A program made the translations under genes and the position numbers. A stretch of DNA of 61,417 nt, taken from contig CAITNQ010000088.1 of assembly GCA_903893785.1 (NCBI GenBank), forward strand, positions 1 through 61,417, in the 5' to 3' direction. Shown here in pieces: positions 16,614 through 26,400 of the stretch (the first letter of the stretch is position 1; each line of letters begins with the position of its first letter). The notes beneath the pieces are model-generated. The model was not told the origin of the DNA, ran no database searches, and saw only the letters and a list, made by a program, of their open reading frames with translations. Source of the stretch: an uncultured Gemmatimonadota bacterium. Lineage in GTDB: Bacteria > Latescibacterota > UBA2968 > UBA8231.

Positions 16614-18257
16614 ATGTTGACGAAGGTGAAATGGCCGCTGTGGCCAACGCTGCTGCTGCTGGCCGGCGTCGCCGTCGGCGCGCAGCAGCTCGGACCCGGC
16701 AAGAAGGTCATCTCCGGTGGGGCCGACATTCCCACGGCCGACCGGGTCAGGCGCGAGGTGACGCAGATGGAGCAGGTGCCTCTCGACGGTATCTGCATCA
16801 ATGTGTACCAGCGGGTCGACGGCAAGGTGCAGCCGGTGCAGTTGCGCGTCATGGACCCGGTGCCCATCCGTTTCGACGACTACGCCGAAGCCATCGCCGA
16901 CCTGAAGGCCACGCGCTTCACGCGCTTCAAGGACAACTTCCTCTGGGTCTGGCTGGCGTCGGCGGCCAATGTGCGCCCGGTCGATTTCTTTGCCACCGAC
17001 TACCAGGTCGTGGTCGACAACTGGCGTACCGCCGCGCGCCTGGCCAAGGAGGGGGGGTACCGGGGCCTTTTTGTCGACACTGAGCAGTACGACACAGCCG
17101 TGGGTGCCTTCGCCTGGTTGCGCGTCGACAGCTCAGCCACCTACAGCCCGGACCAGTACGCCGCCAAAGCCCGGCAGCGGGGTCGCGAGGTCATGCGTGC
17201 AATCAACGAGGTGTACCCGGACATCCACATGCTGTGGTTCTTCGGTTATGCGGCCAACGGTGCGGCCCGGCACCGGACCATGCCCTACGCCTTCGTGCCC
17301 GACTTCATCGATGGCATGATCGATGAATCCGGTCCCGCATGTCGGATTATCGATGGGTACGAGCAGTCTTACGGCTTCAAGACCGAGGCCAGTTTCCGGG
17401 CCGCTCGCCAACTGATGAAGGAGCAGATGCAGCAAACCAGTCCGGACCCGGCGCGCTTTGGTGCCATCCACCAGGCAGGCTTCGGTTTATGGATGGACTG
17501 CCACGGGTGGCCCCTGGGCTGGGACGCCGGCGACTTTGCCAACAACTACTTCAACCCTGAGGAGTTCCAGTATTCGCTCCACCAGGCGCTGCGCTACACG
17601 GATCAGTACGTGTGGGTGTGGTTCGAGCGTGGCAGCCTGCTGACCGGCCGGAATGTGCCCTGGCCGTACCTGGAGGCCTTGCGTGGCGCTCGCCAACCGC
17701 ACCTTGACCCACCGGCCTCGACGCCGGCTAGCCCGCCGGCCGGGGTCGCTGCGCCGCTGCATCTGGGCGGGTACAGCGGCGAGGACATGGCGACGGCCCT
17801 GGCCGGGCAGTACCGGCAACTGGCGGAGTTGCCCCGCCGATGGACGTGGCGTCCGGACGCGCGCGAGGTGGGTTTCGAGCAGAAGTGGTACGCCCCTGAG
17901 TACGACGACAGCAAGGGGTGGCGGCAGGTGCTGACGGGGCTGGAGTTCTGGGAGACCAGCGGCTACAAATACGAACCCGGGGGATGGTACCGCCTGCGTT
18001 GGGATGTGCCCCATCTGCCGTTCGGCAAACGCGTGTACCTGGCGTTTGAATGCGTCGACGAGGATCTGTGGCTGTGGGTCAACGGGCAGGCCGTGGAGGC
18101 CGGGCGCGTCACGGCGGTGGCTGGCGGTAAGCCCCTGCTGGTCGACATCACCGGGATGGTGAAGAGCAACTCGTCAAATGCCTTCTCGCTGCGGACCCGG
18201 ACGCGGATCGAGTTCGGCGGCGTCTGGCGCAGTGTGAAGCTCTTCGTCGAGCGCTGA
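16614..18257 (+). CDS. Secreted glycoside hydrolase-like protein with a C-terminal beta-sandwich
   Basis: A 547-residue exported protein. Residues 1-~23 form a signal peptide (KWPLWPTLLLLAGVAVGAQQ). Residues ~45-350 have the alternating pattern of a beta/alpha barrel, with acidic strand ends such as GLFVDTEQYD and the WMDCHGWPLGWDAGDF loop. After an Ala/Pro linker (~365-385), the C-terminal ~150 residues resemble the sugar-binding jelly-roll of GH2-type enzymes (WYRLRWDVP, AFECVDEDLWLWVNGQ, GVWRSVKLF). A polysaccharide- or glycoside-cleaving role is inferred, without naming a family or catalytic pair. Start ATG 16614 has GGGGAGG upstream; the longer frame to 16515 is non-coding promoter. It is transcribed alone and ends at a strong terminator. 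Confidence 0.6.
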   Translation: MLTKVKWPLWPTLLLLAGVAVGAQQLGPGKKVISGGADIPTADRVRREVTQMEQVPLDGICINVYQRVDGKVQPVQLRVMDPVPIRFDDYAEAIADLKATRFTRFKDNFLWVWLASAANVRPVDFFATDYQVVVDNWRTAARLAKEGGYRGLFVDTEQYDTAVGAFAWLRVDSSATYSPDQYAAKARQRGREVMRAINEVYPDIHMLWFFGYAANGAARHRTMPYAFVPDFIDGMIDESGPACRIIDGYEQSYGFKTEASFRAARQLMKEQMQQTSPDPARFGAIHQAGFGLWMDCHGWPLGWDAGDFANNYFNPEEFQYSLHQALRYTDQYVWVWFERGSLLTGRNVPWPYLEALRGARQPHLDPPASTPASPPAGVAAPLHLGGYSGEDMATALAGQYRQLAELPRRWTWRPDAREVGFEQKWYAPEYDDSKGWRQVLTGLEFWETSGYKYEPGGWYRLRWDVPHLPFGKRVYLAFECVDEDLWLWVNGQAVEAGRVTAVAGGKPLLVDITGMVKSNSSNAFSLRTRTRIEFGGVWRSVKLFVER

Positions 18258-18281
18258 AACGGCTGGTCGAGCCTTGGTGAC

Positions 18282-18309
18282 GGGGGTCTGGCGATGCCGC
18301 CAGACCCCC
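18282..18309. terminator. Strong bidirectional terminator hairpin
   Basis: GGGGGTCTGGCG-ATGC-CGCCAGACCCCC is a perfect 12-bp stem with a 4-nt loop between the convergent glycosidase-like and fabI genes. Confidence 0.85.
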
Positions 18310-18352
18310 ATCCTGGCCCTGGCTTGGCAGGAATTGGCCCGGGCGACGGGCC

Positions 18353-19120
18353 TCAACCGCCCATCATGCGGTACCCACCGTCCACGTATATGATCTCACC
18401 TGTGATGCCCGAACTCCACGGGCTGCACAGGAACAGGGCGGCATTGGCCACCTCCTCAACGGTGAGATTGCGCCGCAGGGCGGCGCGTTCCTCGTGGGCG
18501 CGTAGCATGGCCGGGAAGTCCTTTATGCCCCGCGCGGCCAGGGTGCGCACCGGGCCCGCCGACAGGCCGTTGACGCGGATGCCCTTGGCCCCCAGTTCGC
18601 TGGCCAGGTAGCGAATGCCGGACTCCAGCGCGGCCTTGGCGACGCCCATGACGTTGTAGTTGCGGCACGCCCGTTCGCTGCCGAGGAAGGTCAGGGCCAC
18701 GATGCCGCCGCCGTCGATCATCAGCGGTTCAGCCGCCCGCACCAGGGCGTTCAGCGAGTAGGCGCTGACATCCAGAGCCAGATGGTACCCATCGCGCGAA
18801 GTGTCCGTGTATCGCCCTTCCAGGTCCTCGCGCCGGGCGAAGGCGATGGCGTGGACCAGACTGTCGAGACGCCCGAACTCGTTCCCCACCGCGGCCAGTG
18901 TCTCGTCGACCGATTCGCTGCGCGTGACGTCACATGGCACCAGGAGGGGCGGGCGACTGAGTTCGCCCACGATGCGGTCGATACCCTCGCGTTCCCGTTC
19001 GCCCAGGTAGCTGATGGCCAGGCGGCTGCCTTCGCGATCCAGGGCGCGGGCAATGGACCAAGCGATGCTTCGGTGGTTCGCCACGCCCGTGACTAGACTG
19101 ACTTTGTCCTGCATCAACAT
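18353..19120 (-). CDS. fabI: Enoyl-[acyl-carrier-protein] reductase (NADH)
   Basis: Last reductive step of each fatty acid elongation cycle in the cytoplasm. The 255 residues are of normal length. The cofactor loop GVANHRSIAWSIARAL, the core SAYSLNALVRAAEPLM with the first tyrosine, and the active site YNVMGVAKAALE (Tyr-x6-Lys) are those of FabI-type short-chain reductases, as is the end TGEIIYVDGGYRMMGG. ATG 19120 is chosen because AAGGAG lies 7 nt upstream; the ORF extends to 19201 without further support. It follows the NYN protein gene by 95 nt in the same direction and could be co-transcribed. Confidence 0.95.
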   Translation of the reverse strand: MLMQDKVSLVTGVANHRSIAWSIARALDREGSRLAISYLGEREREGIDRIVGELSRPPLLVPCDVTRSESVDETLAAVGNEFGRLDSLVHAIAFARREDLEGRYTDTSRDGYHLALDVSAYSLNALVRAAEPLMIDGGGIVALTFLGSERACRNYNVMGVAKAALESGIRYLASELGAKGIRVNGLSAGPVRTLAARGIKDFPAMLRAHEERAALRRNLTVEEVANAALFLCSPWSSGITGEIIYVDGGYRMMGG

Positions 19121-19215
19121 GGACGCACTCCTTACACAGGTTAGGGATGACGCCCGTGGCGCGGCCTGGGTACCGGCGGCGGCCGACCGGTGGTCCAGCA
19201 TGGGGCACCCAGCAT

Positions 19216-19794
19216 TCAGACACCTCGGTGGCCCTTCTTCTTCGCGGCGGCTTCAGCAAACAGGCGCGCCCACTCGTCGACCTCGCCGGCAGCCAGGGCC
19301 AGATTGGGGTCGAGTTCGCGCGGCACCACCGGCGCTCTCACCGGCCGCGGCGGCGTCTCCAGTTCGTCAACGAATTCAACGGCTCCGGTGACGCGCAGGC
19401 GATGGCGCTGCGCCCAGCGCTGCAACTCCCGATCCGAAGACACCAGCCGGACCCGGCGACTACCGTGGGCCAGCTGCAGCTCCCGCTTGATCAGGTCGTC
19501 CGCCTTGTCCGGCGGCCGTGAGAACACCACTTCCACGCCGGCAGTGCGGGTGAGGCGGCGGGCCGTCCCCAGGGCGCCGTCGAAGACCAGCATCACCGAC
19601 CCGCCGTGCCGTTGCACCCAGGCCGCCAGCACCTCGGCCAAGGCGCGCCGGACGCCCTCCAGGTCGTCTCGGTCACCGGGCCACAGGTGCGGCGCCGCAT
19701 GCGCCACGTTGTACCCGTCGACCACCAGTTCCTCGCGCCAAGACCGCCGGGTGGCGTTGGGTTCGGGCAGTTCACTGCCTGCCGGAGGGGCCAC
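19216..19794 (-). CDS. NYN-domain (YacP-like) putative endoribonuclease
   Basis: A 192-residue protein with the acidic residues of a PIN/NYN nuclease: LVVDGYNVAHA (first Asp, residues ~24-34), MLVFDGALG, DKADDLIKREL and LVSSDRELQRWAQ. YacP-type (Rae1-like) proteins cut RNA, some of them on the ribosome. GTG 19794 begins 4 nt after the stop of the GHMP kinase gene, so the two are translationally linked. The C-terminal ~40 residues are Pro/Ala/Lys-rich and probably unstructured. Nuclease activity is inferred from the motifs. Confidence 0.75.
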   Translation of the reverse strand: MAPPAGSELPEPNATRRSWREELVVDGYNVAHAAPHLWPGDRDDLEGVRRALAEVLAAWVQRHGGSVMLVFDGALGTARRLTRTAGVEVVFSRPPDKADDLIKRELQLAHGSRRVRLVSSDRELQRWAQRHRLRVTGAVEFVDELETPPRPVRAPVVPRELDPNLALAAGEVDEWARLFAEAAAKKKGHRGV

Positions 19795-19798
19795 GGCG

Positions 19799-21649
19799 TC
19801 AATCCGCCAGGCGGATACCCAACCGGTCCAGCCGGTACGTTACGACCCGGCTGCGCGCGTACGCTGGCTCCTGCCGCAGGCGCCCCAGGCGGGCGCGCAG
19901 CTCATCGGCCTGGCCGGCCCTGGCCACCAACAGGGCGAACCCCCCGCCGCCGGCACCGGTTATCAGCCCACCCTCGCTGACCGCGCGCAGGTCGGCGCCC
20001 TCGAACATGCGTTGCAGCGCCGGATTGGTGGCGCCGGGGTCAAGGACGCAGCGAAGATGCCAGTAGCGCGTGGCCAGGCGTCCCAGGGAGCTGTAGTCGC
20101 CCGCCTCCAGGGCCGCCACCATCTCGTCGTGGATGGTCCACGACTCGCCGATGGCAGGGAAGCGCTGCCAGTCGCGGGTGAGGTACGCGTCCAACACCAC
20201 GTTGAGGCCGCGCGTGGCGGCCCGGGCCACGCCGGTGTCGAACAGCACCACGTGCTCGGTGAACCGATCTTCGTCTACTGAAGTCAGGAAAACACGCTCG
20301 GGCGCCGGCAGGGCCTCGGTGGGTGCGGCTACGAAATTCTTGACTGCGCCAGGTCCGCCGCAGGCTCCCCGGGCGTCCTGCCAACCGCTGTTCAGGCCAA
20401 TGCTCTGCTCCAGCAGCAGGCTCTGGTCGTACAACGCGGGGTATTCATTCCCCGTATCGCCCCAGGGGTTGCGGTTCAACCGGTACAGGGCTTTGAGGAT
20501 CGTCGCGGCCAGAATGCTGCTCGTCCCCAATCCCGACCCCTGCAACACCTGGCTCTGGGTCGTTATCTCCAGACCACCGCCGCCGGTGAAAGCGGCAATA
20601 TCGCTGAGTACATCGCTGGAGCCGTCGCGCACAATGCCGGTGTGCACCAGGGCCTGCTTGGCCAGTCGCAGAGCTTCGTCGCCGCCGCGCCGATAGGCGA
20701 AGAACAACCCGGACTGGGCCGCGGCATCGCCCTTGACCGTGGCCTCGAACTCGGCCTGGAAATCCATTGACAGGGCCCGCAGCGTGAGCTTGGGCTCGGC
20801 CAGCCGCCGCACGGTGACCCGCAGCGGGGGCGCGCACGGCGAGGTGGCATCTGCCTGCAGGGCGATGCCAGCGTTGAGCGTCTTGGCGCCGCGTTCCTTG
20901 CTGCGCAGGTGGTTGTCTGAGGCGTTGGCACTCGAGATGCCCAACCGCAGCGGCGCCACCATGACGAAGGTCCGGCCATAGTCGTCTTCGTGCATGGGCG
21001 CGGGCGCGGTGCTGGCGTCACCCAGAGCGGCCAGGCTGCGCCGCAGGTCGATCCGCTGGAGCTGGTTGATCCGGGCTTCGTACGCCTCGGGCAGTTCGCT
21101 TACCTGCCCTTGGGCCTTCAGCTCGGCAATGCGTTCGCTGTCGATACAGCACGCCGGCAGGGGGCGCCGTCGCCAGGTCCGTTCGTCCGTGGCGGTCACC
21201 CGATACAAGTCGACCAGGACCCGCGCCGCCCTCATCCCGCGCAGGCATCGCGCTGAACCTTGCAGACCCTCCAGCCAGAGCCCGAGTGCCTCAATGGCCG
21301 CCGCCGCCGTGCGCGGGGCTTCACCCGGCAGCAGTCGCAGGACCTCGCGGTGATCGACGTCCCATTGATCGGCGCACAGGTCAACCAGCACTGCCGGCAG
21401 CTCCTCGCTGACGGCATCGCTGAAGGCCGGGTCCCACTGGCTGACCGGGAGGTGGCGAAGGAAATCATCGATCGCGACCGGAATGGCTGCGGCGGCTAGC
21501 CCCGGGTTCAGCACCAGGTGGCGGACGAACTGCCGCTGCTCGCCGACGGTCCCGCCGCCGAGGCGCAACACCGCCACCACGTCGGCAATCGCCTGTTTGG
21601 CGGTCGCCAGGTCAGGGGCCGTTGCCAGTCGATCGACCCACTCTCGCAT
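19799..21649 (-). CDS. GHMP-family sugar kinase (L-fucokinase-like) with an extra N-terminal domain
   Basis: A 616-residue protein. The C-terminal ~380 residues form a GHMP kinase: motif 1 region VMVAPLRLGISSANASDNH, ATP-binding motif 2 LQGSGLGTSSILAATIL and motif 3 GGLITGAGGGGFALLVA. They are closest in layout to the kinase half of fucokinase / fucose-1-phosphate guanylyltransferase. The N-terminal ~235 residues are helical, with no recognisable nucleotidyltransferase motif. Sugar phosphorylation for glycan or nucleotide-sugar synthesis is inferred. ATG 21649 is chosen (GAGG 5 nt upstream); the extension to 21841 would run through the promoter at 21737-21765. The NYN gene follows after 4 nt. 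Confidence 0.75.
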   Translation of the reverse strand: MREWVDRLATAPDLATAKQAIADVVAVLRLGGGTVGEQRQFVRHLVLNPGLAAAAIPVAIDDFLRHLPVSQWDPAFSDAVSEELPAVLVDLCADQWDVDHREVLRLLPGEAPRTAAAAIEALGLWLEGLQGSARCLRGMRAARVLVDLYRVTATDERTWRRRPLPACCIDSERIAELKAQGQVSELPEAYEARINQLQRIDLRRSLAALGDASTAPAPMHEDDYGRTFVMVAPLRLGISSANASDNHLRSKERGAKTLNAGIALQADATSPCAPPLRVTVRRLAEPKLTLRALSMDFQAEFEATVKGDAAAQSGLFFAYRRGGDEALRLAKQALVHTGIVRDGSSDVLSDIAAFTGGGGLEITTQSQVLQGSGLGTSSILAATILKALYRLNRNPWGDTGNEYPALYDQSLLLEQSIGLNSGWQDARGACGGPGAVKNFVAAPTEALPAPERVFLTSVDEDRFTEHVVLFDTGVARAATRGLNVVLDAYLTRDWQRFPAIGESWTIHDEMVAALEAGDYSSLGRLATRYWHLRCVLDPGATNPALQRMFEGADLRAVSEGGLITGAGGGGFALLVARAGQADELRARLGRLRQEPAYARSRVVTYRLDRLGIRLAD

Positions 21650-21736
21650 CGTCGCCTCGAATCGTCCGTGGGCGCCTGGCCCGCATGGTGGGCGAGAACG
21701 CGTGTGCGCGGGAGCGCGCACGCCGGGGAAAAACAA

Positions 21737-21765
21737 AGTATAGCCCGGTGCCGGACGACTGACAA
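21737..21765 (-). promoter_or_regulatory. Promoter of the GHMP kinase-NYN genes
   Basis: Minus strand TTGTCA (21760-21765), 17-nt spacer, TATACT (21737-21742). The leader to ATG 21649 is about 80 nt. It separates these genes from the ATP-grasp gene that ends at 21787. Confidence 0.75.
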
Positions 21766-21786
21766 GACTTCGGTCGAGGTGGGTCG

Positions 21787-23322
21787 TCAGCGCGCCGTGG
21801 CGCCGCCGCGCGCGCCCAGCAGGTTGGCGATCGCGGGCCACAGTCGCACCGAGACGCCGGCCTCGTCGTCGACCAGCAAGCCGCTGTACAGCAGGCCGGC
21901 AGGACGCGGGTTCAGGTCCAGAATGCTCGGCACAAGCCCCTGACGGCCGCTATCGAACTTGATGTCGCAGCCGCACAGCCACAGCGGCCCCAGGGCCGCG
22001 CTGGCACCACAGGCCAGAGCGCAGGCGGCTGCCAGGGCATCCGCGCCCCAGGGGACGGCCACGCCGTCGATGCACATCAACCCGCCATCCCGCAGCGCGG
22101 CCATGGACAGGGCGCGGCCCCCTCGCCCAACCGAAGTGACGACCTGGCCCGGCGGGGCCGCCAGCAGGTAGCCACTCTCCGCCTGCCGGTTGTCGCCGTC
22201 GTGGACGACGTGGAGTCGCAGGTCGAAGGCAGCTGGCCCGTCCCTGAGGGCCAACTGCGCCGAGCCAACCCGCGGGCGCAGGATGGCGTCGTCGGTACCG
22301 CGGGTCTGGTCCCAGGCCTCGATCACGCGGGTCTCCACGCCGGCCCCTGCGTCAACGACCATGACCCCCTGGCCCTCGGTGCCGTGGCGGGGCTGGACCA
22401 GCCACCCGCCCGCCGTTCCCGGCCAGGGCGGGCACGCGGCGAGGAAGACCCGGACCTGAGCCTCGATCTGTGCCGCCGTGGCACGGCTCGGCAGCAGCGC
22501 GGTCGGCGGGGTTGCCAACCCGGCGGCGTGCCAGCGCTGGAAACAGGCCCACTTGTCGTCGGCCAGAGCCGCAACCCGATGGGGGTTCAGGCATGTCACG
22601 CCGGCGTCCTCGAGCTGTTGCCCTGCCTGGGTGTGGGCGCGGCTCGAAACGGCCACAAACACCGCTGCCGCTGGCGACACGGGCTGCGGCAAGGGCGCCT
22701 CCAGGAAGATGTCCAAGTCAGCGTCAAAGGCGATAGCGCGAGTGGTGCTGCCGGATGAGGTCAACCAGTCGGTCTGCACGCCCATCAGCGCCGGCAGCGC
22801 CGGGTCGCTCGGGGCGCGGTTCAGGCTGGATACGAAGTGATCCGTAAACAGGGGATAGAGCTCATGGGTAACGGCCAACGGCTGGTCGAACACCACGGCC
22901 ACCCGCGGGGTCATCGAGGTCACTTGCTCGACCATCGGTTCGGGCTGGGGCGATACCAGCAGTGGCGGGGCCGCCGGATTGACCAGGCAACGCTCCAGCG
23001 CCAGGAGGACCACGCGCTCCTGGTACGTCGGGTCGCGGAATGCCGCCGGTGGGGGCGCCTCGCCAAGCCACCCCTCGTGACGCAGAGCGGCCAGGGTGAC
23101 GTCGACGAGGCGCTCGCAGGCATGCCTCAGCAGGGGCAGCACGGCAGCCAGCAGGGCCGTCCGATCGGATCGGAAGCGAGTCGCCGCGTCGTCGCCCGCG
23201 GCCGTCATCACCTCTGGCGTACTCGCCGCCGCAGCAGCCAGGTACTGCGACACGGCGGCGGCAGTCAGCGAGGCGCGGCGGCCAAGGGTGGTGCGGCTGC
23301 GTTGCAGGAGCTCGCGGTCCAT
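21787..23322 (-). CDS. ATP-grasp ligase-like protein
   Basis: A 511-residue cytosolic protein. Residues ~150-290 form a pre-ATP-grasp region. The ATP-grasp domain follows: WLVQPRHGTEGQGVMVV (residues ~307-323), where most relatives have Lys and this one has Gln310; then FDLRLHVVHDGD, VVTSVGRGG (Ser397) and the metal-site motif ILDLNPRP (Asp469, Asn471). Such enzymes join a carboxylate to an amine or thiol via an acyl-phosphate. The first ~140 residues are helical and unassigned. ATG 23322 has AGGA 7 nt upstream. It lies 170 nt downstream of the giant gene, whose C-terminus shows a similar motif series, so the two products may act together. Confidence 0.7.
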   Translation of the reverse strand: MDRELLQRSRTTLGRRASLTAAAVSQYLAAAAASTPEVMTAAGDDAATRFRSDRTALLAAVLPLLRHACERLVDVTLAALRHEGWLGEAPPPAAFRDPTYQERVVLLALERCLVNPAAPPLLVSPQPEPMVEQVTSMTPRVAVVFDQPLAVTHELYPLFTDHFVSSLNRAPSDPALPALMGVQTDWLTSSGSTTRAIAFDADLDIFLEAPLPQPVSPAAAVFVAVSSRAHTQAGQQLEDAGVTCLNPHRVAALADDKWACFQRWHAAGLATPPTALLPSRATAAQIEAQVRVFLAACPPWPGTAGGWLVQPRHGTEGQGVMVVDAGAGVETRVIEAWDQTRGTDDAILRPRVGSAQLALRDGPAAFDLRLHVVHDGDNRQAESGYLLAAPPGQVVTSVGRGGRALSMAALRDGGLMCIDGVAVPWGADALAAACALACGASAALGPLWLCGCDIKFDSGRQGLVPSILDLNPRPAGLLYSGLLVDDEAGVSVRLWPAIANLLGARGGATAR

Positions 23323-23344
23323 CGCAGTGTCCTGGCTCGGGGGC

Positions 23345-23422
23345 GCCCCGGGCGTCGAGTCTCGCAGCAGCCCGGGGCAGCGTTAACAGCAGCGGCCGAA
23401 CGGGGCACCGTCCGGCCGCTGC
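23345..23422 (-). terminator. Two GC-rich hairpins between the giant gene and the ATP-grasp gene
   Basis: In the transcript direction the first is a 9-bp stem formed by 23389-23397 and 23414-23422 (GCAGCGGCC/GGCCGCTGC) with an inner ACGG-GGCA-CCGT stem; the second is a 9-bp stem formed by 23345-23353 and 23370-23378 (GCCCCGGGC/GCCCGGGGC). Neither is followed by a T-run. They could end or process the giant transcript, or shape the leader of the ATP-grasp gene. Confidence 0.5.
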
Positions 23423-23492
23423 GTTGCTGCTGGCGCCGACATCAAGGGGACCCCTGCAACGGCTGGCCCCCCGGCGACGCGGTTACGAAGCG

Positions 23493-26400
23493 CTACTGAC
23501 CCTGGCGGACCGCATCCAGGTATTCCTCGCCGGCCAGGACGAAGTTGCGCAGCACCACCCGATCGCTGGTGCCCACCTGTTCCCAGTCAAAGGGCCGGCC
23601 GGCGCGGCGCGACGCTTCGGTCTCGAGCACTTCCTCGCGCAGGTTAAACCGATCCCACAGCCCCACGCCAACATTGGGCTCGAGATGGATGAACTGCCAC
23701 CCGGTGATGCGGGCCTGGCTGCGTCCGTGCTCGTCCTGCAGAATCGGCGCTGAACCGATGCGGCGACCCGCCTGGTCGTACACCGGCTCGATGTCAACCA
23801 ACCGGCCGGGCCGGTCGAATACCGGGCTGACCAGGTAGTCGAGCATCATGTACGGGGGCCAGGCGTAGGAGACGCCGCGCGCGTCCTGACCCACAGGCCG
23901 CTGCCGCGACTGCTCAAAACGAGCTGCGTACCGCTGCGCGAAGGCCGCCAGCGCGTGCATGACCTTGGGTGCCTCGGACTCCAAACCCGGGCGTATCTGG
24001 CCGCGGAACTCCTCGGCCACGAACTCGTCGAGCAGTTTCTCCAGCGTGCCGCCCCGGCCCACATTGGTGGCCACCTGCAGACTGCACAGGCTGATGGGGA
24101 AGGCGACGTTGTAGGGCTGATCGGGTCCGGGAGCCGACGCGATGATGCGCAGCGAACCGTATACCTGCGAGCGCGGCAGGCGGTTGCGCACCACGGGCGT
24201 GTTCCACTCGGTGATCTGGCGCTCGACGAACCGCTCCATCAGTTCGGGCGCGGCCCAGAACTCGGGTGACGTCAAGATCGCCGTCTGGACCACGACGTTC
24301 TGCCGCCGTGCCACCTGGTAGAGGAACTCCACCGCCTCGGCGACGGCGCCCGGGTCGACGCGGCCCGCGTCGTCCTGAAGGTCAAAGACCTTCAGGTTCC
24401 GGGCACCGGACTCCGCGGCGCCCTTGATGAGCACGATCGGGTAGTCCTTGGCGAAGCGATTCAAGCCCGCGAAGTCGCCCTCGGCGTGTCCCTCGGCCAT
24501 CAATCGCTTGACCTCCGCTTCGCTGCGACCGACGGCAAAGGACTGGTTCCAGTCCATCTCGGGCGGCAGGTGCACGCCCGTCTCCGGCGTGTAGATCTGC
24601 GGGTACAGCGACTTGTCGTAGGTGATCTCCGAGAAGATCAGCGACTGGACTGTGGCCGGCAGGCCCAGATCCTCGCTGCGCCCGGAGGCGTACACCGGCA
24701 ACCCGTGGAACGGGATCATCGAGCCCACGGGAACCGGGCGGGAGAAGCGGACCGCGAGGCGGATGCCCTTGGGAGTCAGCGCGCCGGCTTGCTCGGCTGC
24801 AGTCACTGCCGCGCACGCCTCGGCTTGGCTCAGTCCCTGGTGCTGCTGCAGCGCCCGCGTGAACGTCTGCTGATCCACATACAGGTGTGCATCGGTGATC
24901 GCCAACTGGTCCCGCCCCGCGCCGGCGAAGCGGTGCACCTGGGCGTGGCGTGTGATCATGAGGTTGGCGCCGCGCCGCCCCTCGGCCTGGAGCCTGGCGT
25001 TCAGGCTCGGACCCTCGCGCAGGGCTCGCGACACGTGGGTGCGGCCGACCGGATAGACGAACACCACATTCACCCGCGCGTCCGCCTGGACCAGGTCCGG
25101 GTCGAAGTCGTGGAAGACCCGCGGGGTCGCAAATCCATCGCTGTGGATGAAAGAGATCTCGCGCAGCTGGTTGTACGCGCGCCAGCGACGCTCCACCTCG
25201 GTGTCAGCGCCGGCGCCAATGCCCGCCACCAACCCATCGGTGTCCATGCGACCGAGCAGGGCGTCCACATCCGCCGCGGGCAGGTCACGCAGGGCCGTGC
25301 AGCGGACCAGGACCAGGCGCAGGTACTCGTACAACCAGGCGTGGCGCTCGCCAGCCAGAGCGAACAGCTCTTCGGCCGCGAGGTGGCTGAACGCCGTGCC
25401 GCGGTCAAAGATCCACGGCGCGTAGTTGTGCCAGTGATCGTTGATCGTCTCGGCGAAGAAATCGGTCAGGTTCTTGTAGAAGACGCGCTCATCAATCTCG
25501 GCCGGCGGGTCCACGGCGAACTGCAGCGTCTGGGCCAGGGCAAAGGTGGCGTAGAACAACTCCATGGCCAGCGTCACCTGGTGCAGCCGCGCCGGATCCG
25601 CCGCTGCCGCTTCCGCCAGGCGAGCCAGGTCACCAATGTCTTCGTAACCGCCAGCCAGTTGCTTCCAGTCCTCCAGCACGATCTCGCGCCCTGCGTACAC
25701 CTTCTCGACGCGTTGCTGGAAGGTTTGCCGCCGCGGGCCATCGCCCAGCAACTGCGCCAGATCAGCCAGGCCCAGGCGCGTGTGGCCGATCAACTGGCCG
25801 AAGGCGCGGTGGATCAGGGCTCGGTCCTCGGTGGCTGTGGCGCTGGCGCTGTCAAAGGCGCGCACCCGCTGCAGTAACTCGGTCAGGCTGGCTCGTGCCT
25901 GGGTCTGGCAGGCATCGAAAGCCGCCCCGGCACTACTGCGCATCACCTCTTGGAAACCTGCCTCGCGGTCGGACATGGCCTTGGCCTTCTCGGCCCGCAC
26001 GCGCAGCGCGCGCCGGCGCTCCAGCGCTTCAACGGCGGCCACCTCGACCGCCTTGCTGGAGCTCTCGACCAGTTTCTGCTGGGTGAAACGGGCCGGGTCC
26101 GGCTCGTACGCCGGCCGCAGGAGCGCGGCGCGGATCTGGCCGACCTCCTCGGCGTCGAAGGGTGTGGCGCCGGTGCTGGTCACTTCGCCACTGGCGGCGA
26201 TGAGCTGCACGCCCTCGTCGAAGGCCTGCAGGCTAGCCTCGGTCTGGTTGCGGTTGGCGCCCATCAGGCAGAACGCGCCGCCCAGACCGGCAAGCCAGGT
26301 GCCCTGGTCCAGTTGGGCCAGCGGCAGCCCTGCCGCCACCTTCACCCGCGCCTGGCTGATGAAAGCGTCGCGCTCACGCCACTTGCGGAAGCGACGCAGT

